Assembly (NCBI GenBank): GCA_905206805.1
Contig: CAJLIR010000018.1
Coordinates: forward strand, 1 to 23,913
Reading direction: 5' to 3'
DNA: 23,913 bases
From: an uncultured Caryophanales bacterium
Lineage (GTDB): Bacteria > Bacillota_I > Bacilli_A > RF39 > UBA660
Of this stretch, positions 1 through 7,807 are shown in pieces (the stretch's first letter is position 1; each line of letters begins with the position of its first letter). Under the pieces are notes generated by a model. The model worked only from the letters and a program-made list of their open reading frames with translations, made no database searches and was not told the origin of the DNA. A program made the translations under genes and the position numbers.

Positions 1-210
1 ACTTGCTTCTAATTTATTATTTTTATTTAATTTTCTACTTAATATTTTTAAGTTTCCAATTACTTCATTAATCGGAATATTAAAATAAATTGATATAAAA
101 TCTTCTAATATACATATATTTTCTTCATTATTAAAAATATTAGTAAATATAGGATCAAATGTTAATGGTATTATCTCTCCATTACCTAGAGTTTTTTCTA
201 TGATCTTAAT
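1..210 (-). CDS. PD-(D/E)XK / Rpn-family nuclease-like protein, N-terminal part
   Basis: Seventy codons are open to the window edge, so only the N-terminus is visible. The reading (KIIEKTLGNGEIIPLTFDPI, then an FTNIFNNEEN segment and a leucine/isoleucine-rich helix) resembles the start of the PD-(D/E)XK 'putative transposase'/Rpn recombination-promoting nuclease family, where a DxxFKxIF-like segment precedes the nuclease core. The catalytic residues lie outside the window. There is no ATG at the expected place. A strong AGGAGGTG site sits 6 bases before an ATT codon at 210-208. An in-frame GTG at 219-217 lies inside the ribosome binding site and is too close to use, so ATT or ATA initiation is inferred. 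It lies downstream of thrS on the same strand but is separated from it by a terminator. Family assignment is from memory of similar N-termini and is moderate. Confidence 0.55.
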   Translation of the reverse strand, partial: MKIIEKTLGNGEIIPLTFDPIFTNIFNNEENICILEDFISIYFNIPINEVIGNLKILSRKLNKNNKLEAS

Positions 211-269
211 TTTTATCACCTCCTATATATATTTTTCTATAAAACTTTTCTATTTCCTTTTTTTTACAC

Positions 270-300
270 AAAAAAAGAATAAGATTTTTATTTCTTACTC
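270..300 (-). terminator. Rho-independent terminator of thrS
   Basis: On the minus strand an 8-bp stem (GAGTAAGA with TCTTATTC, one G-T wobble) and an 8-base loop are followed by seven T. The 5' arm overlaps the last codons of thrS. Confidence 0.75.
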
Positions 301-2036
301 TCTATAATATCTTTAAAATATTTCATAAATTCATTGTAATCTAAAGTTGTTGTTTCACTACTTAAAAATCTTCTAAATGAAATAGTGTTATTATTCTTTT
401 CAGAATCACCTATTATAATTGTAAAAGGTATTTTTTTAGTTTGACTTTCACGCATTTTATAAGATAATTTTTCATCTCTATCATCTAAAGTAACACGATA
501 ATTTTTTAAACTATCAAATATTTTTTTTGCGTAATCTAAGTGATAATTATTATTTACAGGAATTATATTTATTTGTATTGGCGATAACCATACTGGTAGT
601 GCTCCCTTAGTTTCTTCAAGTAAAAATGCGATAAAACGATCTAGAGAACCTAATATTGCCCTATGTATTACAATTGGTCTTTCTTTTTCTCCATGTTCAT
701 TAATGTATGTTAAATCAAATCTTTCAGGTAATTGATAATCAAGTTGTACTGTTGAGAGTGTTACATCATGACCTATTGCAGATTTTACTTGAACATCTAA
801 TTTTGGCCCATAAAAGGCAGCCTCTCCTTCTGCTTCATAAAAATCAGCATTGATTTCTTTTAATACTTCTCTTAGTTCATTTTCTGATTTTTCCCATAAT
901 TCATCATTTCCAAAGTATTTTTCAGTATTGTTTTTATCTCTTAACGATAATCTAAACTTGTAATCTTTAAATCCAAAGTCTTTATATACATCTAATATTA
1001 AATCTATAACACCTTTAAATTCTTGTTTAATTTGATCAGGGCGAACAAAAATATGAGAATCATTTTGAGTAAATGCCCTAGTTCTTTCAATACCACAAAC
1101 AGCTCCACTTGCTTCATATCTAAAATCATTAGCAATTTCAGCAATTTTTAGTGGTAAATCACGATATGAATGCAAATTATTTTTATACATTATCATATGA
1201 TGTGGACAATTCATTGGACGTAATACATAAGATTCATCATCCAAATCCATTGATGGGAACATATCTTCCTTATAATGGTCCCAATGTCCACTTGTTTTAT
1301 ATAATTCTACATTTCCTAAAGATGGAGTCATAACATGTTTATATCCTAAAGATATTTCCTTATCAGTAATATAATCAACTAATGTTCTTCTTACAATAAA
1401 ACCATTTGGAAGCCACATAGGTAAACCTTTACCTACTAGTTCATCAAACATAAATATTTCCATATCTTTTCCTATTTTTCTATGGTCCCTTTGTTTAGCG
1501 TCTTCTAAATCTGCTAAATGCTTATTTAGATCTTCCTCTGTTTCAAAGCATACTCCATAAATTCTTTGAAGCATTTTATTTTTAGAATCACCTTTCCAGT
1601 ATGCCCCACTTACTTTAAGTAATTTAAAATGTTTTAATAATTTAACACTTTCAACATGTGGTCCACGGCATAGATCAGTAAAATCTCCTTGAGTATAACA
1701 AGAAATTACTGTATCATTTTCATTCATTCTATTTATTAAATCAAGTTTATATGGGTCATCACCAAACATTTCTAGTGCTTCACTTTTTGAAATTTCGTGT
1801 CTTACAATTCTTTTACCATCTTTACTAATTTTTTTCATTTCTTTTTCAATTTTAGGTAAATCTTCTTCTGTTAAAACTGCATCACCTAAATCAACATCAT
1901 AGTAAAAACCTTCCTCTATAACAGGCCCTACCCAGAATTTAGCATCCTTATATAAATGTTTTATTGCTTGTGCCATTAAGTGAGCACAGGAGTGATTTAA
2001 AACACTTAAATTTTCATGTTCTTTTATATTTATCAT
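288..2036 (-). CDS. thrS: Threonyl-tRNA synthetase lacking the TGS domain
   Basis: This cytoplasmic class II enzyme charges tRNA-Thr with threonine. At 582 aa it is shorter than the usual ~640 because the N-terminal TGS domain is missing: the protein begins almost directly at the editing domain. Editing residues are present (HSCAH at 15-19; C123 and H127 in DLCRGPH). The catalytic core shows the zinc ligands C277 (NCPHH), H328 and H458. Motif 2 lies around 306-323 (RYEASGAVCG...) and motif 3 around 453-468 (PIVIHRAILGS). The C-terminal ~100 residues form the anticodon-binding domain. The ATG overlaps the stop of the preceding small gene (TAATG), implying translational coupling. A threonine T-box precedes the pair. 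Family identity is certain. The absence of TGS is seen directly; TGS-less ThrRS occurs in some reduced-genome relatives. Confidence 0.97.
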   Translation of the reverse strand: MINIKEHENLSVLNHSCAHLMAQAIKHLYKDAKFWVGPVIEEGFYYDVDLGDAVLTEEDLPKIEKEMKKISKDGKRIVRHEISKSEALEMFGDDPYKLDLINRMNENDTVISCYTQGDFTDLCRGPHVESVKLLKHFKLLKVSGAYWKGDSKNKMLQRIYGVCFETEEDLNKHLADLEDAKQRDHRKIGKDMEIFMFDELVGKGLPMWLPNGFIVRRTLVDYITDKEISLGYKHVMTPSLGNVELYKTSGHWDHYKEDMFPSMDLDDESYVLRPMNCPHHMIMYKNNLHSYRDLPLKIAEIANDFRYEASGAVCGIERTRAFTQNDSHIFVRPDQIKQEFKGVIDLILDVYKDFGFKDYKFRLSLRDKNNTEKYFGNDELWEKSENELREVLKEINADFYEAEGEAAFYGPKLDVQVKSAIGHDVTLSTVQLDYQLPERFDLTYINEHGEKERPIVIHRAILGSLDRFIAFLLEETKGALPVWLSPIQINIIPVNNNYHLDYAKKIFDSLKNYRVTLDDRDEKLSYKMRESQTKKIPFTIIIGDSEKNNNTISFRRFLSSETTTLDYNEFMKYFKDIIESKK

Positions 2037-2512
2037 TATAATCCTTCTTTCTTTAACTTTCTAAGTCGTTTTTGAACTGCATTTATTTCTTCATCGAGTA
2101 AATTTCGATTTAATTTTTTTAGTTTTTTGAGTTTTTTTCTTAATTCACAAAGTTCACGTTTATCTAATAATTCCAAATCAATATTTTGTAGAGGAACTAT
2201 TAAATAGTCTATTTCTGTTTTACAAGAAAATTCATAGTCAGTACATTCATAGATTTCATTTCTTTCATTTATTTTAGGTTTCTTATAATACCTAATTTTA
2301 TTATCTTTGTCTTTTACCTTAACATAGTTAATTAAATCTTCAAGACTTTTTTTGTCAAAAAATTCACGTTCTGTCATCACTTCTAAATCATTAATTAAAA
2401 GTTTTAAATCATCATGAGATATAAGTCTTGCTTGTGCGGGATTAATTCCATAAAATAAAGATAAAAATTTAGTCATTGATATTTCTTTTTCTAACATTGA
2501 TTTTTCTTTCAT
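2036..2512 (-). CDS. Unknown 158-aa protein coupled to thrS
   Basis: This is the first gene after the threonine T-box and ends in a TAATG overlap with thrS, so it should be made with ThrRS and respond to uncharged tRNA-Thr. The ATG at 2512 was chosen because GAGGAG lies 7 bases upstream; a longer reading from TTG at 2527 would begin inside the T-box terminator's T run. I do not recognise a family. The N-terminal half is mixed (FYGINPAQARLISHDD), the middle is charged, and the last ~40 residues are a basic Lys/Leu-rich helix (LRKKLKKLKKLNRNLL) likely to be a coiled coil or RNA-binding tail. It has no signal peptide or membrane segment. It does not look like the missing TGS domain. Being a real gene is well supported; its function is unknown. 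Confidence 0.75.
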   Translation of the reverse strand: MKEKSMLEKEISMTKFLSLFYGINPAQARLISHDDLKLLINDLEVMTEREFFDKKSLEDLINYVKVKDKDNKIRYYKKPKINERNEIYECTDYEFSCKTEIDYLIVPLQNIDLELLDKRELCELRKKLKKLKKLNRNLLDEEINAVQKRLRKLKKEGL

Positions 2513-2528
2513 ACTACTACTCCTCAAA

Positions 2529-2735
2529 AAAAAATACGCCCTTATATTGCTATAAGGAGCGTATTTTACGCGGTACCATCCTACATTATACTTAATTTAG
2601 ATAACGGTTTCACCGGGATTTTTTTATATCCACTCATAGGGAGTAATTATTAAGTAAATTTATTAGGTCACACCTATTCCTAACTCTCTTTAAAATTTTA
2701 ACTTAATAACCATATCCTAATCATCGCTTTCCACA
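2529..2735 (-). promoter_or_regulatory. T-box riboswitch, threonine specifier (ACT)
   Basis: The leader has the T-box sequence GGATGGTACCGCG (2581-2569). It is followed by a terminator, a stem at 2564-2534 (ATACGC...CCTTATA paired to TATAAGG...GCGTAT, GCAA loop) and nine T. The distal Stem I motif AGAGAG is present. Folding Stem I (TATTAAGT with ACTTAATA above, TAGG with CCTA below) leaves a 7-base specifier loop ATTACTC whose central codon is ACT (2644-2642), i.e. threonine. It controls the 158-aa gene and thrS by sensing uncharged tRNA-Thr. Confidence 0.92.
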
Positions 2736-2740
2736 ATTTT

Positions 2741-2768
2741 ATTTTATCATTTATATACTATTTGTCAA
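2741..2768 (-). promoter_or_regulatory. Promoter of the T-box-thrS unit
   Basis: A perfect -35 TTGACA (2768-2763), a 16-base spacer and TAAAAT (2746-2741) lie just before the T-box leader. The -35 lies immediately before the stop codon of the upstream RNB-domain gene. Confidence 0.85.
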
Positions 2769-4733
2769 TTACTTTTTTAATATTTTATTCTTTTCTTTAT
2801 ATTCTTTAACATATTCTTCATTATAAAAAATTCTGTCATTTAAGTAAGAAACTATATTACGTAGCATCTCCTCAGTATAATATATATTTTTGCAAGAAAA
2901 ATTTTTATTTATTAAATAATCAATCTCTAATCTTTGTGAAACTAATGAAGCATAATTTCTAATTGGTATAGTAACGTGACTATACGAAGATAAATTTAAA
3001 CCATTATGACCTAAATTATATTCTGAATAATATGATGGTTTATATAATTTTTTTATACATTCAACAATTTGTTTTGATGTTTTAGATTCTTCTAATTTTT
3101 TTAGTTCATTTATTTCATCTGGAATATTTAAATCTACATTTGACGTATTTACTCTATATATAAAAGGTAAATCTAAATTTGAAAACAAATCTGCTACAAA
3201 ATAATTTGTTAAAATCATAAAACTATCAACAAAATTTGTATGAGAATTTTCATATTTTTCCGGTAATATTAAATCAGAACTTTCATATTTTCTCTTCATA
3301 CTTTTTGCTATATGGTAATAAGAATTATACATATTATTTCTCTTTAATGAGGAAGCTATATCAATCATTGTACTAAAAGTTTTCATTTTATCTATATCAT
3401 TACTATTTAAAATATCTAGTATATTACTATAATTAAAATTATCATCAACTTTGATAATAGCTTTATTTATATCAAAAGAAATAATATCGAAATTTTTAGA
3501 AAAAACAAAACGATGCGCTAAAACATTTCTATAATTATTCTTAACTAATGAGCAATGATCATAAGTAAGTGAATGTGGTAGCATAGTAAGGATATAATTA
3601 GGTAAATATATAGTAGAAGCCTTTTTATAGGCAATTTCATCTATTCTAGAATTTATTAAAACATACTTTGAAACATCAGATATATATACATTTAATTCAT
3701 AATTACCAGATTCATTTTTTACCAGTGAAAATGCATCATCATAAGACTTAGTTCCAACATTATCTACAGTAAATGTATATAAATTTGTTAAATCTAAAAC
3801 ATTGTTATTTATATCAATAAAATTTTTATTTTTAAATTTATCATAATTACAATTATATATATCTTGAATACCGTATCTATAATTTATATTTGAAAAAAAG
3901 TCTGTTTCACTTACTTCTATATTAGATAATGAATTTATTACATCATTCAAATAAAAACGTATCCTTTTATTTTTTCTTCTACTATAATCATTATTACTTA
4001 GATTATGCTTAACAAGTATTAATCTATTTATTAAGTTATTTTGATAATCTTTAGTAATAACAAATTTTTCATTACTTATAAATAAGTTTATTATCTTTTC
4101 ATAATAAACTATATCAAATGTATTAGAATCATTTGATATACTCTCGATATATTTTGTCATAACATCATCTAGTATATATTTATTGTTATGTGTCTTAAAA
4201 TTAATTAATTCTGGAAATGTTTTAAAGATTTCATCTACATAATTATAATGTTTAATTTCAAAGATAAACTTTTTCAAAGTTTTCTCTATTTGCTCTTTTG
4301 ATTCAATATTTTCCTCATTAGGAATTGTCGTTTGTATTAAAGTCAATTCTAAATTATCTTTTATTTTAAGCAAAAATGATATATTATCACGAACTATATT
4401 ATTAATATTACCATTTTTACTTTCTATTTTATCATTTATTTTGATTATTGTTTTCTGCATTTTATCAGTTATATCTTTAGAACTTACAAAATATTTTAAA
4501 TTATTATCAGCATTCAGATATTTAAAACATTTGTATATAACTGTCTTTTCTTTAAAATTTTTTTCTAATTTATAATGGCATATTACCTCATATATCGTAT
4601 CAGAAATAAGTACAAATATTTCCTCTTCGTTCAGGTTTAATTGATAATTTCTTAATTTTTCTTTTAACACATTTAAACTATATACATGTTCATTAGAAAG
4701 AATTTCTAATAAAATTTTTACATCCTTACTCAT
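2769..4733 (-). CDS. Divergent RNB-domain (RNase II/R-like) protein
   Basis: It is 654 aa. Residues ~315-600 form an RNB exoribonuclease domain: TVDNVGTKSYDDAF (322-335), ADVS-like ISDVSKYV (351-358), YLPNYILTMLP (376-386), LPFIYRVN (522-529) and IPIRNYASL (589-597, carrying the conserved catalytic-site Arg as R592). The family normally has four metal-binding Asp residues. Here D324, D332 and D333 align, but the position just before YDD (D207 of E. coli RNase II) is S330. The C-terminal S1 domain is absent and no clear cold-shock domain is seen in the N-terminal 300 residues. The gene begins 11 bases after dnaI and occupies the place where Bacillus has ytxC, between dnaI and thrS. It may be a weakened 3'-5' RNase or an RNA-binding derivative. 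The RNB assignment is firm; activity is uncertain. Confidence 0.85.
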   Translation of the reverse strand: MSKDVKILLEILSNEHVYSLNVLKEKLRNYQLNLNEEEIFVLISDTIYEVICHYKLEKNFKEKTVIYKCFKYLNADNNLKYFVSSKDITDKMQKTIIKINDKIESKNGNINNIVRDNISFLLKIKDNLELTLIQTTIPNEENIESKEQIEKTLKKFIFEIKHYNYVDEIFKTFPELINFKTHNNKYILDDVMTKYIESISNDSNTFDIVYYEKIINLFISNEKFVITKDYQNNLINRLILVKHNLSNNDYSRRKNKRIRFYLNDVINSLSNIEVSETDFFSNINYRYGIQDIYNCNYDKFKNKNFIDINNNVLDLTNLYTFTVDNVGTKSYDDAFSLVKNESGNYELNVYISDVSKYVLINSRIDEIAYKKASTIYLPNYILTMLPHSLTYDHCSLVKNNYRNVLAHRFVFSKNFDIISFDINKAIIKVDDNFNYSNILDILNSNDIDKMKTFSTMIDIASSLKRNNMYNSYYHIAKSMKRKYESSDLILPEKYENSHTNFVDSFMILTNYFVADLFSNLDLPFIYRVNTSNVDLNIPDEINELKKLEESKTSKQIVECIKKLYKPSYYSEYNLGHNGLNLSSYSHVTIPIRNYASLVSQRLEIDYLINKNFSCKNIYYTEEMLRNIVSYLNDRIFYNEEYVKEYKEKNKILKK

Positions 4734-4744
4734 AAATAACTTCT

Positions 4745-5665
4745 TTAATCTCTTAAATTTTTACTTATCATCTCTTGTATTTCAGTAAGTTGTTTAATTC
4801 TTTCAATTATTCTACCAGCCTTAATTATATCAGAACCTTCTTTTGTAACACTTAAGTGTTCTGTTAATTGTTCTATTGTTAGGTTTGATGTAAAAAATGT
4901 TGGTAACTTTTGTTCCATACGATACTGCATAAGAGGGCATAGAATTTCATCTCTACCCCAAGTAGTAATTACCTCAGATCCAATATCATCTATTAATAAA
5001 ATTGGAGATTTTTTTACCATTTCATATTTATAACTATAATTGCTTTGGAATGATGACTTTAGATCTCTTAAAAATTCAGGCCAAAATACAACCGAACTCT
5101 TATAACCATTTTTTGCTAATTCATTTAACATAGAAGAAATTAAATATGTTTTACCACATCCAAAATTCCCACATAAATATAATCCTTTTGAATGACGATT
5201 ATTAGGATAATTTGTAATAAAATCTTTAATCCAAGCAATAGTTTTAAAACGATTTTTATCATTTGTATATATATCTTTCATTTTTGCATCCTTAAGATAT
5301 ACATTTGAACCAATTACATTAATATTATCTAAGTATTTTATCTCTTCTTGTAGCTTTTTTTTATACTTACAACATCTATATTTGAATGATATTTCATTTC
5401 CCTTAACACTTGGTAAGTAAGCATATCCTTCTAGTTTATTCTTACATTCTAAAATCGATTTACAATTTTTACAATTATGATATTCTATAGCAGAAGTTTG
5501 TAATAAAGAAGTATAATTTTGTAAAATTGTTTTTTCTAATTTTAATTTTGATACCAATTCCTTAAAATTATCATCTTTCATTGCCTCTAAATAATTTTTT
5601 TCTAATTTTTCTAAAATTACTTCTTTATATCCTAAAGAATTCATACTATCTTTAATTAACTGCAT
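4745..5665 (-). CDS. dnaI: Primosomal helicase loader DnaI
   Basis: This AAA+ ATPase loads the replicative helicase (DnaC in Bacillus) at oriC and during restart. Counting from the ATG at 5665 (306 aa), the N-terminal helicase-binding part has a cysteine cluster typical of DnaI (C65, C68, C74, C98, C99), probably binding zinc. The AAA+ core shows Walker A GNFGCGKT (166-173), Walker B ILLIDD (222-227) and a sensor-like FFTSN (257-261), with candidate arginine fingers near 285-290. An upstream in-frame GTG at 5674 abuts the dnaB stop but has no ribosome binding site, while AGGTG sits 6 bases before the ATG, so the ATG is preferred. It is cotranscribed with dnaB. Confidence 0.95.
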   Translation of the reverse strand: MQLIKDSMNSLGYKEVILEKLEKNYLEAMKDDNFKELVSKLKLEKTILQNYTSLLQTSAIEYHNCKNCKSILECKNKLEGYAYLPSVKGNEISFKYRCCKYKKKLQEEIKYLDNINVIGSNVYLKDAKMKDIYTNDKNRFKTIAWIKDFITNYPNNRHSKGLYLCGNFGCGKTYLISSMLNELAKNGYKSSVVFWPEFLRDLKSSFQSNYSYKYEMVKKSPILLIDDIGSEVITTWGRDEILCPLMQYRMEQKLPTFFTSNLTIEQLTEHLSVTKEGSDIIKAGRIIERIKQLTEIQEMISKNLRD

Positions 5666-5674
5666 TCTATTCAC

Positions 5675-6961
5675 CTACTTAAACTCACTTAATAATTTTT
5701 CCATTTCTTCTTGTTCTTCTAGACTAGCTTCACTTGCATTTATATTTTGATCAAACCATTTAGGTTTCTTAACCTCTTTTTTAGTTTGAACTTTATTTTC
5801 TATGACCTTATTTCGTCTTTTATATTCTCTTTCTGCAATATTCATCGCATCTTCAACTGTTTTTATATTATGTCTTAACCATTGACTCGCAATCGACTCA
5901 ATAAAAGCTCTATTTAATTTATTGTCATTTATTTTTAAAACATAATCAATTAATACATTAACAACTCCAGGCAACATATTTAGATCGACCATTAAATATG
6001 AAACTATATTTAAGTCAGCAGATGATGGTTTAATACCACCATTTTTACTAGTTAAAAAATCATAAGGTGATATATTTTCAAATTGATAAATTAATTTTGA
6101 TTTTTTTGATGTATCAGTAATATTTTTTCTTAAATATTCAGGTTGCTTTTTATAAATTAATGTTGGTAGAGTTCCTGAATGTTCAAATTTATAATATTTT
6201 TCCGCATTGTTTTTTAATAATTCACTATCAATTTTATGTTCCAAATTAATAGAATTCATAATAATTTCTGTCATTTCTTCATTAGTAAAATTATAAATAA
6301 AAGCTAATTTAAGTAAAATCTGACGAATATCTTTTGTTATGGCTCTTTTATTTACTAATTCATCTGGTATAAGTGATAACATTTCACTTAAATTAATACT
6401 GTCTTTAATATCTAATGAATTTTTATTTATACCTTTTAGGTTATCATAATAATCTAAATTAGGATTACTAACAGAATCAAATACATCACTAAATGAACAA
6501 GTTATATTTTCATATTCTGTTAGGTTAAAATTTGGTAATTTATAATAATCTAATAATTTTTGAAATTCAATCTTTCCGACATTACTTAATAACGTTGTAC
6601 TTAAAATTGGATTGTTAAAAAATTCATAAGCATTTAAAGGAGAATATAACTCATATATATAATTATTAACACTGTTTTTTTTATAATATGTTTTAAGTAA
6701 ACCAATTCCTTCTAGTTTTTCTCTTACAGATACAATCGTATCTAAATTAAGTTGTGTACTAGTCATTAAATGATGATGCGTCCATTCTAGCGAAAATATC
6801 TCTGATTTGTCTAAATAAGACCAGAATGTGAAATATAAGGTAGTCGCTAATCCACCAATAATAGGTTGATATAAATTAAGAATTAATTTTTTATCATATT
6901 CTGTTAAACATGTCTTATTTATAATAACAAATGTATCAGCAGGTAAAATAGACGCATTCAT
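5675..6961 (-). CDS. dnaB: Replication initiation / membrane attachment protein DnaB (Bacillus type)
   Basis: It is a 428-aa member of the DnaB/DnaD-type primosome family, which helps DnaI load the helicase at oriC on the membrane. The N-terminal winged-helix part (LILNLYQPIIGGLATTLYFTFW) is followed by the diagnostic YELYSPLNAYEFFNNPILST segment. The C-terminal DDBH2/DnaB_2-type domain (LPGVVNVLIDYVLKIND ... SQWLRHNIKTVEDAM) leads to a charged tail. It is not the hexameric helicase that Proteobacteria call DnaB. The ATG at 6961 is preferred over an upstream TTG at 6976 because AAGGTG lies about 7 bases before it. It is the first gene of dnaB-dnaI-RNB. Confidence 0.93.
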   Translation of the reverse strand: MNASILPADTFVIINKTCLTEYDKKLILNLYQPIIGGLATTLYFTFWSYLDKSEIFSLEWTHHHLMTSTQLNLDTIVSVREKLEGIGLLKTYYKKNSVNNYIYELYSPLNAYEFFNNPILSTTLLSNVGKIEFQKLLDYYKLPNFNLTEYENITCSFSDVFDSVSNPNLDYYDNLKGINKNSLDIKDSINLSEMLSLIPDELVNKRAITKDIRQILLKLAFIYNFTNEEMTEIIMNSINLEHKIDSELLKNNAEKYYKFEHSGTLPTLIYKKQPEYLRKNITDTSKKSKLIYQFENISPYDFLTSKNGGIKPSSADLNIVSYLMVDLNMLPGVVNVLIDYVLKINDNKLNRAFIESIASQWLRHNIKTVEDAMNIAEREYKRRNKVIENKVQTKKEVKKPKWFDQNINASEASLEEQEEMEKLLSEFK

Positions 6962-7028
6962 AAAGTTCACCTTCAACTTTCTAATAATAGTTTAACACAA
7001 ATTAACTAGAAAAATAAATCATAAATAG

Positions 7029-7055
7029 AAAAAAATCAAACAAAAGGTTTGATTT
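7029..7055 (-). terminator. Rho-independent terminator after the CmpB-like gene
   Basis: On the minus strand AAATCAAAC pairs with GTTTGATTT around a 5-base loop and runs into T residues. It separates the CmpB-like gene from dnaB. Confidence 0.8.
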
Positions 7056-7061
7056 TAATAA

Positions 7062-7700
7062 TTATTTAAAACTTACATACTTTATACCTATTTTTTTATA
7101 AATTGTTGAGGCTCTTGGTAAATTTAAAAGTCGCGCAAATAACAAATTGTAAAACTCGTCAATTAAAATTATAAAACATAAACCATAACTCATTATTAAA
7201 AAAGTTTTTCGGTTCATTTTATTAGCTAAATAAAAACAAAATGGAACTATCACATAAACAAGTAATAAACTAGATAATCCAAAAAATGAAACACTTCTTA
7301 AACAAACAAAGCCATTTATATTACCAAAATTTAAAATTTCTGAATTATAATCCCAACATCTTAATCCATCTCTTATAATATACATTCCTAATCCTGAAAA
7401 ATATTCTAACACACCACAAGTTATAAAACTAATTAAAAACACCTTCAATGGACTATTTTGATACTTTTTCGTTAAAAAATATACCATAATAGAACCAGTT
7501 GCATAAATATTTATCCAAGGTAAGAAATTACCACCACGCCAATAAAATTCCCTCATACCACCATTGAAAAAATAAAATATATATTCATATAAAAAACCAA
7601 AGAAACCTGCAATAACTATAACAAGACAAAAAATACCTAACATTGTTTTTTTATCAAAAGAATAATTATTTTTTTTATATTCATTATAAAACTTCAACAT
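7062..7700 (-). CDS. CmpB-like multi-pass membrane protein ('putative ABC-transporter type IV')
   Basis: It is a 212-aa integral membrane protein with about five or six hydrophobic helices (roughly 22-45, 60-76, 85-106, 130-160, 168-190). Conserved-looking loop motifs include FYWRGGNFLPW (52-62) and CWDYNSEILNFGNINGFVC. These GNxxPWxxxYGxG-like and WDYS...NxxGxxC signatures match the PF06541-type family found widely in Bacillota, annotated as a putative ABC transporter permease with no proven substrate. AGAGG lies 6 bases before the ATG. It has its own terminator, so it is probably monocistronic. Family assignment is from recognition of these motifs; transport function is not demonstrated. 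Confidence 0.8.
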   Translation of the reverse strand: MLKFYNEYKKNNYSFDKKTMLGIFCLVIVIAGFFGFLYEYIFYFFNGGMREFYWRGGNFLPWINIYATGSIMVYFLTKKYQNSPLKVFLISFITCGVLEYFSGLGMYIIRDGLRCWDYNSEILNFGNINGFVCLRSVSFFGLSSLLLVYVIVPFCFYLANKMNRKTFLIMSYGLCFIILIDEFYNLLFARLLNLPRASTIYKKIGIKYVSFK

Positions 7701-7807
7701 AAAATACCTCTACTACTATATACTACATATAGTATAACATAACTTTAATAATTTTGATATCTGTATAGGAAATTTTTTTATTTCATATAATTATATGAGG
7801 TGTATTA

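Noticed and set aside
1151..1333. Open frame antisense to thrS
   Set aside because: It is a shadow of thrS with no ribosome binding site; the same reasoning removes frames at 8248-8451, 12894-13082, 16309-16533, 18840-19117, 19599-19826 and 22228-22425.
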